From DASWIG01 sp965371445 (GTDB lineage: Bacteria; Acidobacteriota; Thermoanaerobaculia; Multivoradales; J023), in assembly GCA_965371445.1 (NCBI GenBank), contig CBDUYN010000001.1, positions 62,001 to 126,000 of the forward strand: 64,000 nucleotides of DNA, read 5' to 3'. Within the stretch, counting starts at the first letter, position 1. The number at the start of each line of letters is the position of its first letter. Of this stretch, positions 35,934 through 43,195 are shown in pieces. The translations under genes and the position numbers were made by a program. The notes below the pieces were generated by a model that was given only the letters and a program-made list of their open reading frames with translations, was not told the origin of the DNA and did not search any database.

Positions 35934-36617
35934 ATGGATCAGAAAAAGCTGCAATCCATGTTCGAGTCGACCCTGGCCGACCGCCGGCTGTCGCGCTCGG
36001 AGCGCCAGGCGCTCAAAGCCGTCCTCGACGAGGCCTCGCCCGGGCCGGAAGAACGCCTCGCCTACCTCGGCCGGGCCTTCGACGCCGCCCGCGGCGCGAT
36101 GGCCGACGGCCGCGACCGAGAGGTCCTGGAGTGGCTGGAGGACCTCGTAAAGACGCTCTACCCCGAAGACGTCGCCTCGGTCTGCGCCGCTCGCTTTGCG
36201 CCCCACCAGGACTGCGCCGGCAAGCTCCGCGAGCTTTTCGACGAGGCCGGGACCTCGGCCGAGGTGTGTGTGTTTACCATCACCGACAACTCGATCGTAC
36301 GCGCCATCCTCGCCGCCAAGCGCCGCGGGGTCAACCTGCGGATCATCTCCGACGACGAGAAGGCCCTCGACCGCGGCTCCGACATCTACCGCCTGATGGA
36401 CTCCGGGGTGCCCGTGCGCATGGACGCGAGCGAGGACCACATGCACCACAAGTTCGCCGTTTTCGACCGGCGTCTCCTGGTGACCGGAAGCTACAACTGG
36501 ACCCGCAGCGCCGCCGAGCGCAACCGGGAGAACATCGCTTTGACCGACGACAAGCGCCTGGTGGCGCTCTTCCGCGAAGAGTTCGAGCGCCTGTGGGACG
36601 CTTTTGCACCCGGCTGA
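35934..36617 (+). CDS. Single-HKD phospholipase D-like protein
   Basis: 227 residues. One HKD motif is complete: HHKFAVFDRRLLVTGSYNWT, with the trailing ENIALTDD. The N-terminal 80 residues form a helical region. Single-HKD proteins dimerise to build one active site and include the Nuc nuclease and mitochondrial PLD6 branches, so the activity may be on phospholipid or nucleic acid. The gene lies three bases after the cPLA2-like gene and three before the flippase, so the three are translationally linked. Confidence 0.88.
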   Translation: MDQKKLQSMFESTLADRRLSRSERQALKAVLDEASPGPEERLAYLGRAFDAARGAMADGRDREVLEWLEDLVKTLYPEDVASVCAARFAPHQDCAGKLRELFDEAGTSAEVCVFTITDNSIVRAILAAKRRGVNLRIISDDEKALDRGSDIYRLMDSGVPVRMDASEDHMHHKFAVFDRRLLVTGSYNWTRSAAERNRENIALTDDKRLVALFREEFERLWDAFAPG

Positions 36618-36620
36618 TTC

Positions 36621-38054
36621 ATGAAAAATCTCGACCTCGGCGGACGGCTCCTGCGCTCGTCCAGCGCCGCCACCCTCTCGCAGGCCTGGCGAGTCGGCGT
36701 GACGTTCGCCACCCAGATGGTGCTGCGGCGCGTCGTCGCCCCCGACGACTGGGGCGACTGGCACTGGGCCCTCGACTTCGTCTTCGTCCTGCTCGGCCAG
36801 GTGCGCGACGTGGGCGTGCCGGCCCACATGGTGCGCGACCGCGAGCGTCCCTACGGCAACTTCCTCGCGGTCGAGGCCTTCTGGGGCCTTGTCTTGACGG
36901 TCGCCGTCCTGGTGGCGAGCCCCTGGCTCGCCACGCTCGGACCCCAGGGCAGCTCGCATCTCGTGCCGATTCTCCAGGGACTTGCCGTCTTTTTTTTCAT
37001 CGAGGGGATTGGCAAGATCCCGCTGACCTACTTCGAAGCGGAGCTCTTGATCGACCGTGCGGTCGTCCCGGAGCTGGCCCGCAACCTCTGCTTTGCGGCC
37101 CTCGCCGTCACGCTCGCCCTGTGGGGTGGCTACGGTGTCTACAGCATGCTGATCGCGCACGTCACGGCCTCTGCCGTTTTCACCGGTATGCTCTGGTGGC
37201 GGGCCTGGGGAAAGATGCCCCTCACCTGGATACGGGGCGGGACCTGGCCGCTACTGCGCCACAGCGCTCCGCTCATGCCGATGGCGATGGTGATCCTGGC
37301 GGTCGACGTCGTCGACTACGCGCTCGTCGGGCTCATCTTTCCCAGCTCGCTCGTCGGGATCTACGGCGGCGCCCTCATGCTTTCGCTCATGGTGCCGCGG
37401 GTGCTCGAATGGCCCCTACGCCGCGCCCTCTACCCGGCCTTCGTCGCGGTGCGCGACGACGCCGCGCGCTTTTTCGAGACCTACCGGCTGTCGACGATCC
37501 TGCTGATGGCCGTCCACGTCACGGTAGGCGCCTTCTTTTTCGTCAACGCCGAGCTGATCCTGACGGTTCTCTGGGGAGAGCTTTACCGCGAGGCCGTGCC
37601 TTTCCTGCGCGTCCTCGCTTTCGTGCCGCTCGTCCAGCCGTTTGCGCGCTGCTCCGAGGACGTCCTCCTGCCCCGTCACCAGGAGAAGCTCTTGACGATC
37701 GCGACGGTGACCAATCTCTTGGCGCTCGTGGTCTTCGCCATTTTCCTTATGGCGGAGATCGGTGCCGTGGGCATGCCTCTCGCCAAGCTCCTGCCGCTGG
37801 GGTCGCTCTTGATCGCCTGGGCGATCTATTCAATAGATCCGCGCCGTTTCTGGCATTTGGTCCTCGACCTCTTGGCAGTCTACGGGGTGCCGGCGGCGCT
37901 TTTCGCCGTCGTGTGGCTGGCCACTCCGGGCGGCGGCTACTTCCGCCTGGTGGCGTCGGTGGCCGCGGGCCTCGCCAGCGCCGCCGCCTACTACTTTCTC
38001 TTCCGCCGCGCTTTCCTGGACTTCTTTCGCCGTCTGCCGTCGGCCGAGGATTGA
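36621..38054 (+). CDS. Oligosaccharide flippase (Wzx/MVF-type)
   Basis: 477 residues with about 12-14 hydrophobic helices and the typical flippase N-terminus (SSSAATLSQAWRVGVTFATQ). Polar patches such as FPSSLVGIYGGALMLSLM recur as in the polysaccharide-transport family. It probably moves lipid-linked oligosaccharide across the inner membrane and completes the envelope-glycan cluster begun at 28992. It starts four bases after the PLD stop. Confidence 0.86.
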   Translation: MKNLDLGGRLLRSSSAATLSQAWRVGVTFATQMVLRRVVAPDDWGDWHWALDFVFVLLGQVRDVGVPAHMVRDRERPYGNFLAVEAFWGLVLTVAVLVASPWLATLGPQGSSHLVPILQGLAVFFFIEGIGKIPLTYFEAELLIDRAVVPELARNLCFAALAVTLALWGGYGVYSMLIAHVTASAVFTGMLWWRAWGKMPLTWIRGGTWPLLRHSAPLMPMAMVILAVDVVDYALVGLIFPSSLVGIYGGALMLSLMVPRVLEWPLRRALYPAFVAVRDDAARFFETYRLSTILLMAVHVTVGAFFFVNAELILTVLWGELYREAVPFLRVLAFVPLVQPFARCSEDVLLPRHQEKLLTIATVTNLLALVVFAIFLMAEIGAVGMPLAKLLPLGSLLIAWAIYSIDPRRFWHLVLDLLAVYGVPAALFAVVWLATPGGGYFRLVASVAAGLASAAAYYFLFRRAFLDFFRRLPSAED

Positions 38055-38508
38055 AACGTCGGGTCTCGGCGGGAGACCGGTTGCGAGGCAACGACGCCTA
38101 CTCTCGACTCTGAGAGTGTTGACCCCGGACGGACCGGGGCCGTGTAGGCTGCCCGAGTCGCCTGCAGAAGTGGAATTGGCCAATGGCTGTCGCGATCGGG
38201 TGCCGCGAGCGGGACGCCGGCTCGCAAATGACGCCAGCGACCTTCCTCCTCCCGCGGTCGTAGGGTTGGCTGTCGTCCTCTCCGCCACCCTTCCGGATAG
38301 GACGAACCCACCCCTCAAGGTGTTGACGGGAATGTCTAAGCGCTGGAATATCTAGGCGCCAGGTATTTGATGGTCAACCACTTGGCACCCCGATCGACTG
38401 AAGAGGATCAGAACCCTGGCAAAGTAAGGAGCACTAGCTAGTCATCAAGGCCGCAGCGGAGTATGCCTTGAAAAAATCAGACTCCGTCCTCTTGCCTCAC
38501 GACTTTGC

Positions 38509-38580
38509 CGGCTGAACGTCCCTCCGGGACGAAAGCCGGCGAGACGCCGGCGCTCCCAGCGTCCCAGCAAGACGTCCCTC
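38509..38580 (+). repeat. Hairpin-rich repeat in a 758-base gap
   Basis: The gap 38055-38812 has no convincing gene. It holds CGTCCC-TCC-GGGACG and GCCGGCGAGACGCCGGC hairpins in a row, followed by CGTCCCTCC again. The motif resembles REP-like elements common in GC-rich soil bacteria. Short frames on both strands here have no ribosome site or recognisable product. Confidence 0.5.
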
Positions 38581-38812
38581 CGAGGCGAAGATCCGACGTG
38601 GCCAGACGGGGTAGGGCGAGGAGATACGAGGTGGAGGCGGAAAGGCGCCATCGTTGAAGTGAAGACCATCTCGCCCAAAGAGAATGAGCCGACGAGGTTG
38701 CCGCCTCGCCGGCCGCTGGGTGAGCCCGGCGTGGATCCGGGGCTCGATGCTGTCTAGTGCGGCACCATCTTATACCCGATTCGCGCCGAAATCAAGATCA
38801 AAGGAGAATCGT

Positions 38813-38965
38813 ATGGCCAAAAACCATGATCCTGATGCCGGCGAGGACTACATCTTCGTCAAATCCTTCCGCCACAGGTCCGGAAAGATCCTGGTGGCGA
38901 GCAACTACGGCCTGAAGGCGTTCCGGATCCGGATCCGGAAGCGGCGCAAAGAGGGTGAAGACTGA
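38813..38965 (+). CDS. Small basic protein, function unknown
   Basis: 50 residues from ATG 38813 with AAGGAG seven bases upstream. It reads MAKNHDPDAGEDYIFVKSF and ends in an Arg/Lys-rich tail (RIRIRKRRKEGED). The core HRSGKILVASNYGLKAF looks like a small conserved fold rather than a random frame. The strong ribosome site and start MAK support a real gene. It is the first of three small genes in a mobile-element-like region. Confidence 0.6.
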   Translation: MAKNHDPDAGEDYIFVKSFRHRSGKILVASNYGLKAFRIRIRKRRKEGED

Positions 38966-39176
38966 TGATTGTCCGACCCCCTCCTCGACCGCCCCACCGT
39001 GCTGGTCGACCCATTCGCCGGCCGGCGCCGCCTGGCCATCCCTGGCGCTCCCGGAAGCTATCTTCCGAGTAGGCCATACCGAGGCACGTTAGGCAGGGTC
39101 TACCGGCTGAACCGTCCGGCCGACAGCCAGGACATGAGATCCGACGTCAAGGTGGCGGACTATATGGAGTTGAGCC

Positions 39177-39275
39177 ATGGCATGTAAGAAGAAATCGGCG
39201 CCGTGCAAGCGCAAGACAGTGCCCGTGAAGTCTCACAAGCGCTGTCCTCCTAAGCGCAAGACGACCAAGCGGTAA
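39177..39275 (+). CDS. Tiny Lys/Cys-rich peptide
   Basis: 32 residues from ATG 39177 with GGAG eight bases upstream: MACKKKSAPCKRKTVPVK followed by SHKRCPPKRKTTKR. Fifteen of 32 residues are Lys or Arg and there are three cysteines. Such peptides may bind nucleic acid, but there is no direct evidence. Its neighbours are two other small genes on the same strand. The gap 38966-39176 has no clear gene. Confidence 0.5.
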   Translation: MACKKKSAPCKRKTVPVKSHKRCPPKRKTTKR

Positions 39276-39336
39276 GAACCAACCCGGCCGGTCCTGGTGG
39301 ACCGGCCGCTGAACCCCACGAAAGGAGGTGAGGCGT

Positions 39337-39558
39337 ATGGCAAAGAACCAGCACGTAGTGCCGCATCCTGACGGGTGGGCCATCCGTGGCGACGGCAACA
39401 GCCGGGTGACGAAGACCTTCCCGCGTCAGAGCGACGCGATTGATCGCGGTCGCGAGATCGCACGGAATCAGGGAAGCGAGTTGCTCATCCACGGACGTGA
39501 CGGCCGGATCAGAGCTCGTGACTCCCACGGCCGGGATCCATTTCCACCGCGAGGTTAG
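39337..39558 (+). CDS. DUF2188-family small protein
   Basis: 73 residues with the full DUF2188 pattern: HVVPHPDGWAIRGDGNSR, then RQSDAIDRGREIARNQGSEL and LLIHGRDGRIRARDSHG ending DPFPPRG. The ATG at 39337 follows a perfect Shine-Dalgarno (AAAGGAGGTGA). Function is unknown; members are often found in mobile or phage-related contexts. Its last 50 bases overlap the converging end of the phage portal remnant. Confidence 0.88.
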   Translation: MAKNQHVVPHPDGWAIRGDGNSRVTKTFPRQSDAIDRGREIARNQGSELLIHGRDGRIRARDSHGRDPFPPRG

Positions 39559-40186
39559 GAGCCCAGGGTTGGGGACGCGGCGCCCGGAGGGTCGCCGCTC
39601 CCCTTGCCTTTCTTGCCCTCTTCGCCCCCTCGACGAGCTTCCCCTTCTCCAACTGTAGCCGCTCCCGCTCCAGGTCCTCCTCGGCCGTCCGCGACCACCC
39701 CGCGATCTCCTCGACGTCGACGTCGTCGGCCACGACGCCAAGCCGCCGCATCTCCATCCAGAACCGCGTCGGCGGGACGCCCCCCTTGGAATCCAGGTAG
39801 AGTCGCGCCAGCAGCTGCGCCGCCTCCATGGCCTGGTCGGAGAGCCCGTAGCCGTGGTCGAGCGTGAGATTGATCGGCGACGGCGTCCCCGGCCGGTAGG
39901 AACGGAAGAGGGTGAAGCACCTCGAAAGCGTCGATCCCCACCCCAAGGCATAGGACGCCGCGACGCTCCGCGCCCGCGAAACGGCCGCCGCCTGTCCGAA
40001 GGCGCGCTCGTGTCCGGGTGACCGGGTCATGATCGGCGCCAGGCCCGCCACCTCGATCGCGCGCATGAGGTCGTTGGTCATCTCCATGCCCGACTGGAGC
40101 GCGTGCCCCGGCAGGGTCACCCACTTCATGTCCGCCGTGTCCGACGTCGTGCCATAGAAGAGGCGCGGACCCAGCATGCTCCACCG
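39509..40186 (-). pseudogene. Remnant of a phage portal protein (DUF4055-like C-terminus)
   Basis: About 225 residues resemble the C-terminal half of DUF4055 portal proteins: ADMKWVTLPGHALQSG, then MRAIEVAGLAPIMTRSP, RARSVAASYALGWGSTLSR, and a helical tail DLERERLQLEKGKLVEGAK. The N-terminal half is missing; upstream of RWSMLGPRLFYG the frame runs into an unrelated metallophosphoesterase scrap at 40205-40246. No head, terminase or tail genes are in the window, so this is a single left-over piece. The family call rests on pattern memory and needs a profile search. Confidence 0.55.
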
Positions 40187-40204
40187 GTCCTCGTCCTCCT
40201 CGGC

Positions 40205-40246
40205 AAGGCCTTCCACCGCGCCCTCACCGACGCTGGGACCGAGGAC
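40205..40246 (+). pseudogene. Scrap of a metallophosphoesterase gene
   Basis: The plus strand reads KAFHRALTDAGTED. The minus strand at 41547-41584 reads FYRALTDAGTED within a second metallophosphoesterase relic. The two stretches of about 40 bases are therefore near-identical inverted copies, both taken from the same kind of gene. Confidence 0.55.
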
Positions 40247-40338
40247 AAGGGTGGCCTCGTGGCGCGCCGGTGTGGTAGAGTCGAGTTGTGCGGTCCCGTA
40301 ACGAGGAGAAGGATGGATCGGGGCCAAGGAGAATCCTG

Positions 40339-40725
40339 ATGGAAACCCATGAGCTAGAGGTGGTGATTCCTGACGACCATCGTCTGACGGTCAAGGTCCC
40401 CGAATCGATCCGGTCCGGCCCGGCGAGGTTGCTCCTTCTCGTCCCAGCGGAGGACGAGGCTACGACACCGCTCCAAGAGGGGACGAGATCCGAGCAGATC
40501 GATCGCCTCTACGCGGAGCTCAGGGAGCTCATGACCCGATCCACCGCGGACGATGGTCGCGACGAGCAGATTCAGGATCGCTTCAGCCGTTTGCGCAAGC
40601 TCCAGGAAGAGGAAGCCGACGCCATGGAAGCCGTGTTTCGAGCGCGGCACCGTTTGCGTCCGGGAGAGGGGCTGGAAGCGCTCGAGCGAGCCAGGCAGAT
40701 CATCGAGGATGAGAATCCTACCTGA
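40339..40725 (+). CDS. Small protein overlapping an HNH nuclease gene, antitoxin-like
   Basis: 128 residues from ATG 40339 with GGAG six bases upstream. A beta-stranded N-terminus (METHELEVVIPDDHRLTVKV) is followed by LLLLVPAED and a helical, charged C-terminus. The N-terminus resembles VapB-like or other antitoxin leaders in front of nuclease genes. Its end overlaps the HNH gene start by 16 bases, so the two are a translationally coupled pair. An antitoxin or accessory role for the nuclease is inferred only from this. Confidence 0.68.
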   Translation: METHELEVVIPDDHRLTVKVPESIRSGPARLLLLVPAEDEATTPLQEGTRSEQIDRLYAELRELMTRSTADDGRDEQIQDRFSRLRKLQEEEADAMEAVFRARHRLRPGEGLEALERARQIIEDENPT

Positions 40726-41458
40726 ATCCACCAAGCCGTCAAGCCGTCGAATAGAACGCCGCCACGGCCCGGAGGAACGGACCGGCAGACGTGGCTATCG
40801 CCAATACCGCGACTGCCTGGGGTGGGAATTCGGGTTTTCCTGTGCGTTTTGTCTGTTGCACGAGGCTGACGTGATCTCCTATGGCGTCGAAGGGTTCGGC
40901 GTCATGGGCGTAGAGCACTTCACCCCCGTCAGCTCAGATGCAGAAGCGGTGAATGACTAGAGGAATTGTTTTTACGCCTGCCGCCTGTGCAACGGGGCTC
41001 GCTCGAACGCACCCGTTTCCGCTTCCGGGCAGCGTCTTCTCAACCCATGCGGAGCCATATGGGCTGATCATTTCGAGATGGACGGGAATCGGCTCGTTGC
41101 ACGATCTGGAAATCGCGACGCTGAATACACGGAGCAGACGTACGACTTCAACGATCCTCGTAAAGTACGAGCTCGAAGATTGCGACGTGATCTGATCTCG
41201 GAATATTTGGAGTTGCTCGACGAGGGCCCCCGGCGAGTCGAGATATTGATTGAGCTCAGCGAGAAATACGATGACGTAGAAATCCTTGTGGCGGCGCAAA
41301 GTCTGCGACGGTGTGTCCGGATAGCGGCAAGAGAAATCGAGTCGTATTCCGCGGTTCCGTTCGATGCACCTGACCGCTGTCAATGCGCAGCGAGTGACGA
41401 TCTGGCCCTGCCGTCATGGCTGGACGAGCAGACGCTGGAGGTCGAGCCAGGCCCTTAG
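40710..41458 (+). pseudogene. HNH endonuclease interrupted by one in-frame TAG
   Basis: ATG 40710 opens MRILPESTKPSSRR and then WEFGFSCAFCLLHEAD and GVEHFTPVSS. A TAG at 40958-40960 interrupts the frame, which continues without any shift through RNCFYACRLCNGARSN to a TAG at 41456-41458 (249 codons in total). The halves give a normal HNH layout: CXXC, the EHF histidine and CXXCN. The stop sits where homologues of this type commonly have an aromatic residue (ND-x-RN). No start lies just after the stop. This looks like a recent nonsense mutation, or a base-call error. Confidence 0.78.
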
Positions 41459-41459
41459 C

Positions 41460-41700
41460 AGCCCCGGGGTCCGAGCCACCGTCGCGGGCGTGGTGGTGTC
41501 CGTGGAGCACGAGCTGGACGCGGGTGTCGCGGGCGATCGCCTCCAGGTCCTCGGTCCCGGCGTCGGTGAGGGCACGGTAGAAGGACCTTGGCGAGGCGTC
41601 GGGGGTCCTCGCCCTGGAAGCGGCTGTGGGGTCCGAGGTGGAGGTCGGAGAGGTGGAGGAACCGGCTGGTACGCCGTCTCCGGAAAGAAACCACGACCGT
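41460..41700 (-). pseudogene. Calcineurin-like metallophosphoesterase relic
   Basis: The minus strand opens with the N-terminal metal site RFLHLSDLHLGPHSRFQGED. It then jumps, with a frame change, to FYRALTDAGTEDLEAIARDT and VQLVLHGHHHARDGG, the C-terminal GHXH metal site. Roughly the whole middle of the enzyme is missing. A 40-base piece of the same gene occurs inverted at 40205-40246. Confidence 0.7.
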
Positions 41701-41746
41701 CTCGGCAACCGCCCCTAGCCGGGCGAAAGCTTGACTATTCTAAGGC

Positions 41747-41780
41747 GGATCGTAGAATGGTCGCGACCATTCTACGATCC
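41747..41780. promoter_or_regulatory. Perfect 34-bp palindrome upstream of the AAA/DUF4143 gene
   Basis: GGATCGTAGAATGGTC (41747-41762) meets GACCATTCTACGATCC (41765-41780) around a central GC, with no mismatch. It ends 38 bases before the start codon of the ATPase. It could be an operator, a terminator-like hairpin or the end of a mobile unit; there is no T run. Confidence 0.7.
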
Positions 41781-41818
41781 GTACGATTTTGGTCGGACCC
41801 GTGGAACACGATGCGCGT

Positions 41819-43027
41819 ATGAAGAGACTCTACGAGGACGTCATCGCCCGGCACTTCCGCGAGGAGCGCAAGATGCTCTTCCTGATGGGTCCCCGCCAGG
41901 TGGGGAAGACCACCACCAGCCGCGAAGTCGGTGCCCGACGGCCCGGGAGCTACCTCAACTGGGACAACCTCGACCACCAGGCGCGGATCCTCGCCGGGCC
42001 GGAAAGCCTCGCCGAGGAGATCGGCCTCACGACGCTCCGCGAAGAGAGGCCGCTTCTGATCCTCGACGAGCTCCACAAGTATCCCCGCTGGCGCACCTTC
42101 CTGAAGGGCTTCTACGACACCTACGCCGACGAGGTCGACGTGCTGGTAACCGGGAGCGCCCGGCTGAGCGTCTTTCACACCGGCGGCGAGAGCCTCATGG
42201 GGCGCTACTTCGGCTACCGGATGCACCCTCTCTCGGTCGCGGAGCTGGTCCGGCCCGAGGCTGGCGGTGCGCCGGGCCGACGTCCCCCCGCGCGGCTCGA
42301 CAAGGAGACTTTCCAGTCGCTCTACGAGCTCGGCGGCTTCCCGGAGCCGCTGGCGCGTCAGACCCGGCGGTTCGCCCTCCGCTGGCAACGGTTGCGCCAC
42401 CAGCAGCTGCTGCGCGAGGAGCTCCGGGACCTGACCCGCATCCAGGAGGTGGCCAAGGTGGGGACCCTGACGCAGCTCCTGATCCAGCAGGCCGGACAAC
42501 TGACCCGCTACGCGACGCTCTCGAACGCCGTCGACGCCTCGATCGACAGCATACGGCGCTGGCTCGAAACTTTGGAAAGCCTCTACTTCTGCTTCACCCT
42601 GCGCCCCTGGTTCGAGAACGTCGCGCGTTCGTTGCGCAAGGAGCCCAAGGTCTTCCTCTGGGACTGGTCCCACGTCCGCGACGCCGGTCCACGCTTCGAG
42701 AACCTCGTCGCCTGTGCGCTCCTGAAGGCCGTCCACTTCTGGAACGACGACGGCCAGGGCGTCTTCGAGCTCCGATTCCTGCGCGACAAGGAAAAACGGG
42801 AGGTCGACTTCGTCGTCGTCCGCGACGGGCGCCCGTGGATGCTCGTCGAGGCCAAGGTCTCCGGCAAGGCCGGATTGTCGAAGGGGCTCCTCTACTTCCA
42901 GGAGCACCTCGGAGCGGAGCTCGCCCTCCAGGTCGCCTACGACCTCCCGTTCGTCGACCGCGACTGCTTCGCCGTGAAGCGTCCGACGATCGTCCCGGCA
43001 CGGACGTTGCTGTCCCAGCTGGTCTGA
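41819..43027 (+). CDS. AAA ATPase with DUF4143 C-terminal domain
   Basis: 402 residues from ATG 41819. Walker A is LMGPRQVGKTTT and Walker B is LLILDELHKYPRW, followed by DVLVTGSARLSVF, the AAA_14 pattern. The C-terminal part has DUF4143 features, with the nuclease-like patch REVDFVVVRDGRPWMLVEAK, which resembles PD-(D/E)XK motifs. Such proteins are widespread, often solitary and patchily inherited; their function is unsettled. A perfect palindrome lies just upstream and its neighbours are broken mobile genes. Confidence 0.92.
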   Translation: MKRLYEDVIARHFREERKMLFLMGPRQVGKTTTSREVGARRPGSYLNWDNLDHQARILAGPESLAEEIGLTTLREERPLLILDELHKYPRWRTFLKGFYDTYADEVDVLVTGSARLSVFHTGGESLMGRYFGYRMHPLSVAELVRPEAGGAPGRRPPARLDKETFQSLYELGGFPEPLARQTRRFALRWQRLRHQQLLREELRDLTRIQEVAKVGTLTQLLIQQAGQLTRYATLSNAVDASIDSIRRWLETLESLYFCFTLRPWFENVARSLRKEPKVFLWDWSHVRDAGPRFENLVACALLKAVHFWNDDGQGVFELRFLRDKEKREVDFVVVRDGRPWMLVEAKVSGKAGLSKGLLYFQEHLGAELALQVAYDLPFVDRDCFAVKRPTIVPARTLLSQLV

Positions 43028-43195
43028 GAAGCCGGAGATCTGGCGTTGGGCATTTTTTTCGGTCTACCTATATTTTTCCCAGTCCCGCGGCACCCTCTGT
43101 TAACGAACCCATCCAAGCTCTCGTTCGAGGGGGCGTTGGCGCGTGGCCACGCTTACCTTCCGGAGAGCACGAACAACAGAGAGAGGACGAAGCTC

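Noticed and set aside
34509..37160. 883-codon minus-strand open frame across the lipase, PLD and flippase genes
   Set aside because: It spans three real plus-strand genes and has no domain features.
38116..38678. Short frames on both strands in the 38.1-38.8 kb gap
   Set aside because: No ribosome sites, no recognisable product, and hairpin repeats run through them.
38969..39187. Frames between the two small genes (72 codons, and a 35-codon Pro/Arg-rich one at 38965)
   Set aside because: The first lacks a ribosome site; the second has a TGATG overlap with the gene before it but a composition that GC-rich non-coding DNA gives by chance.
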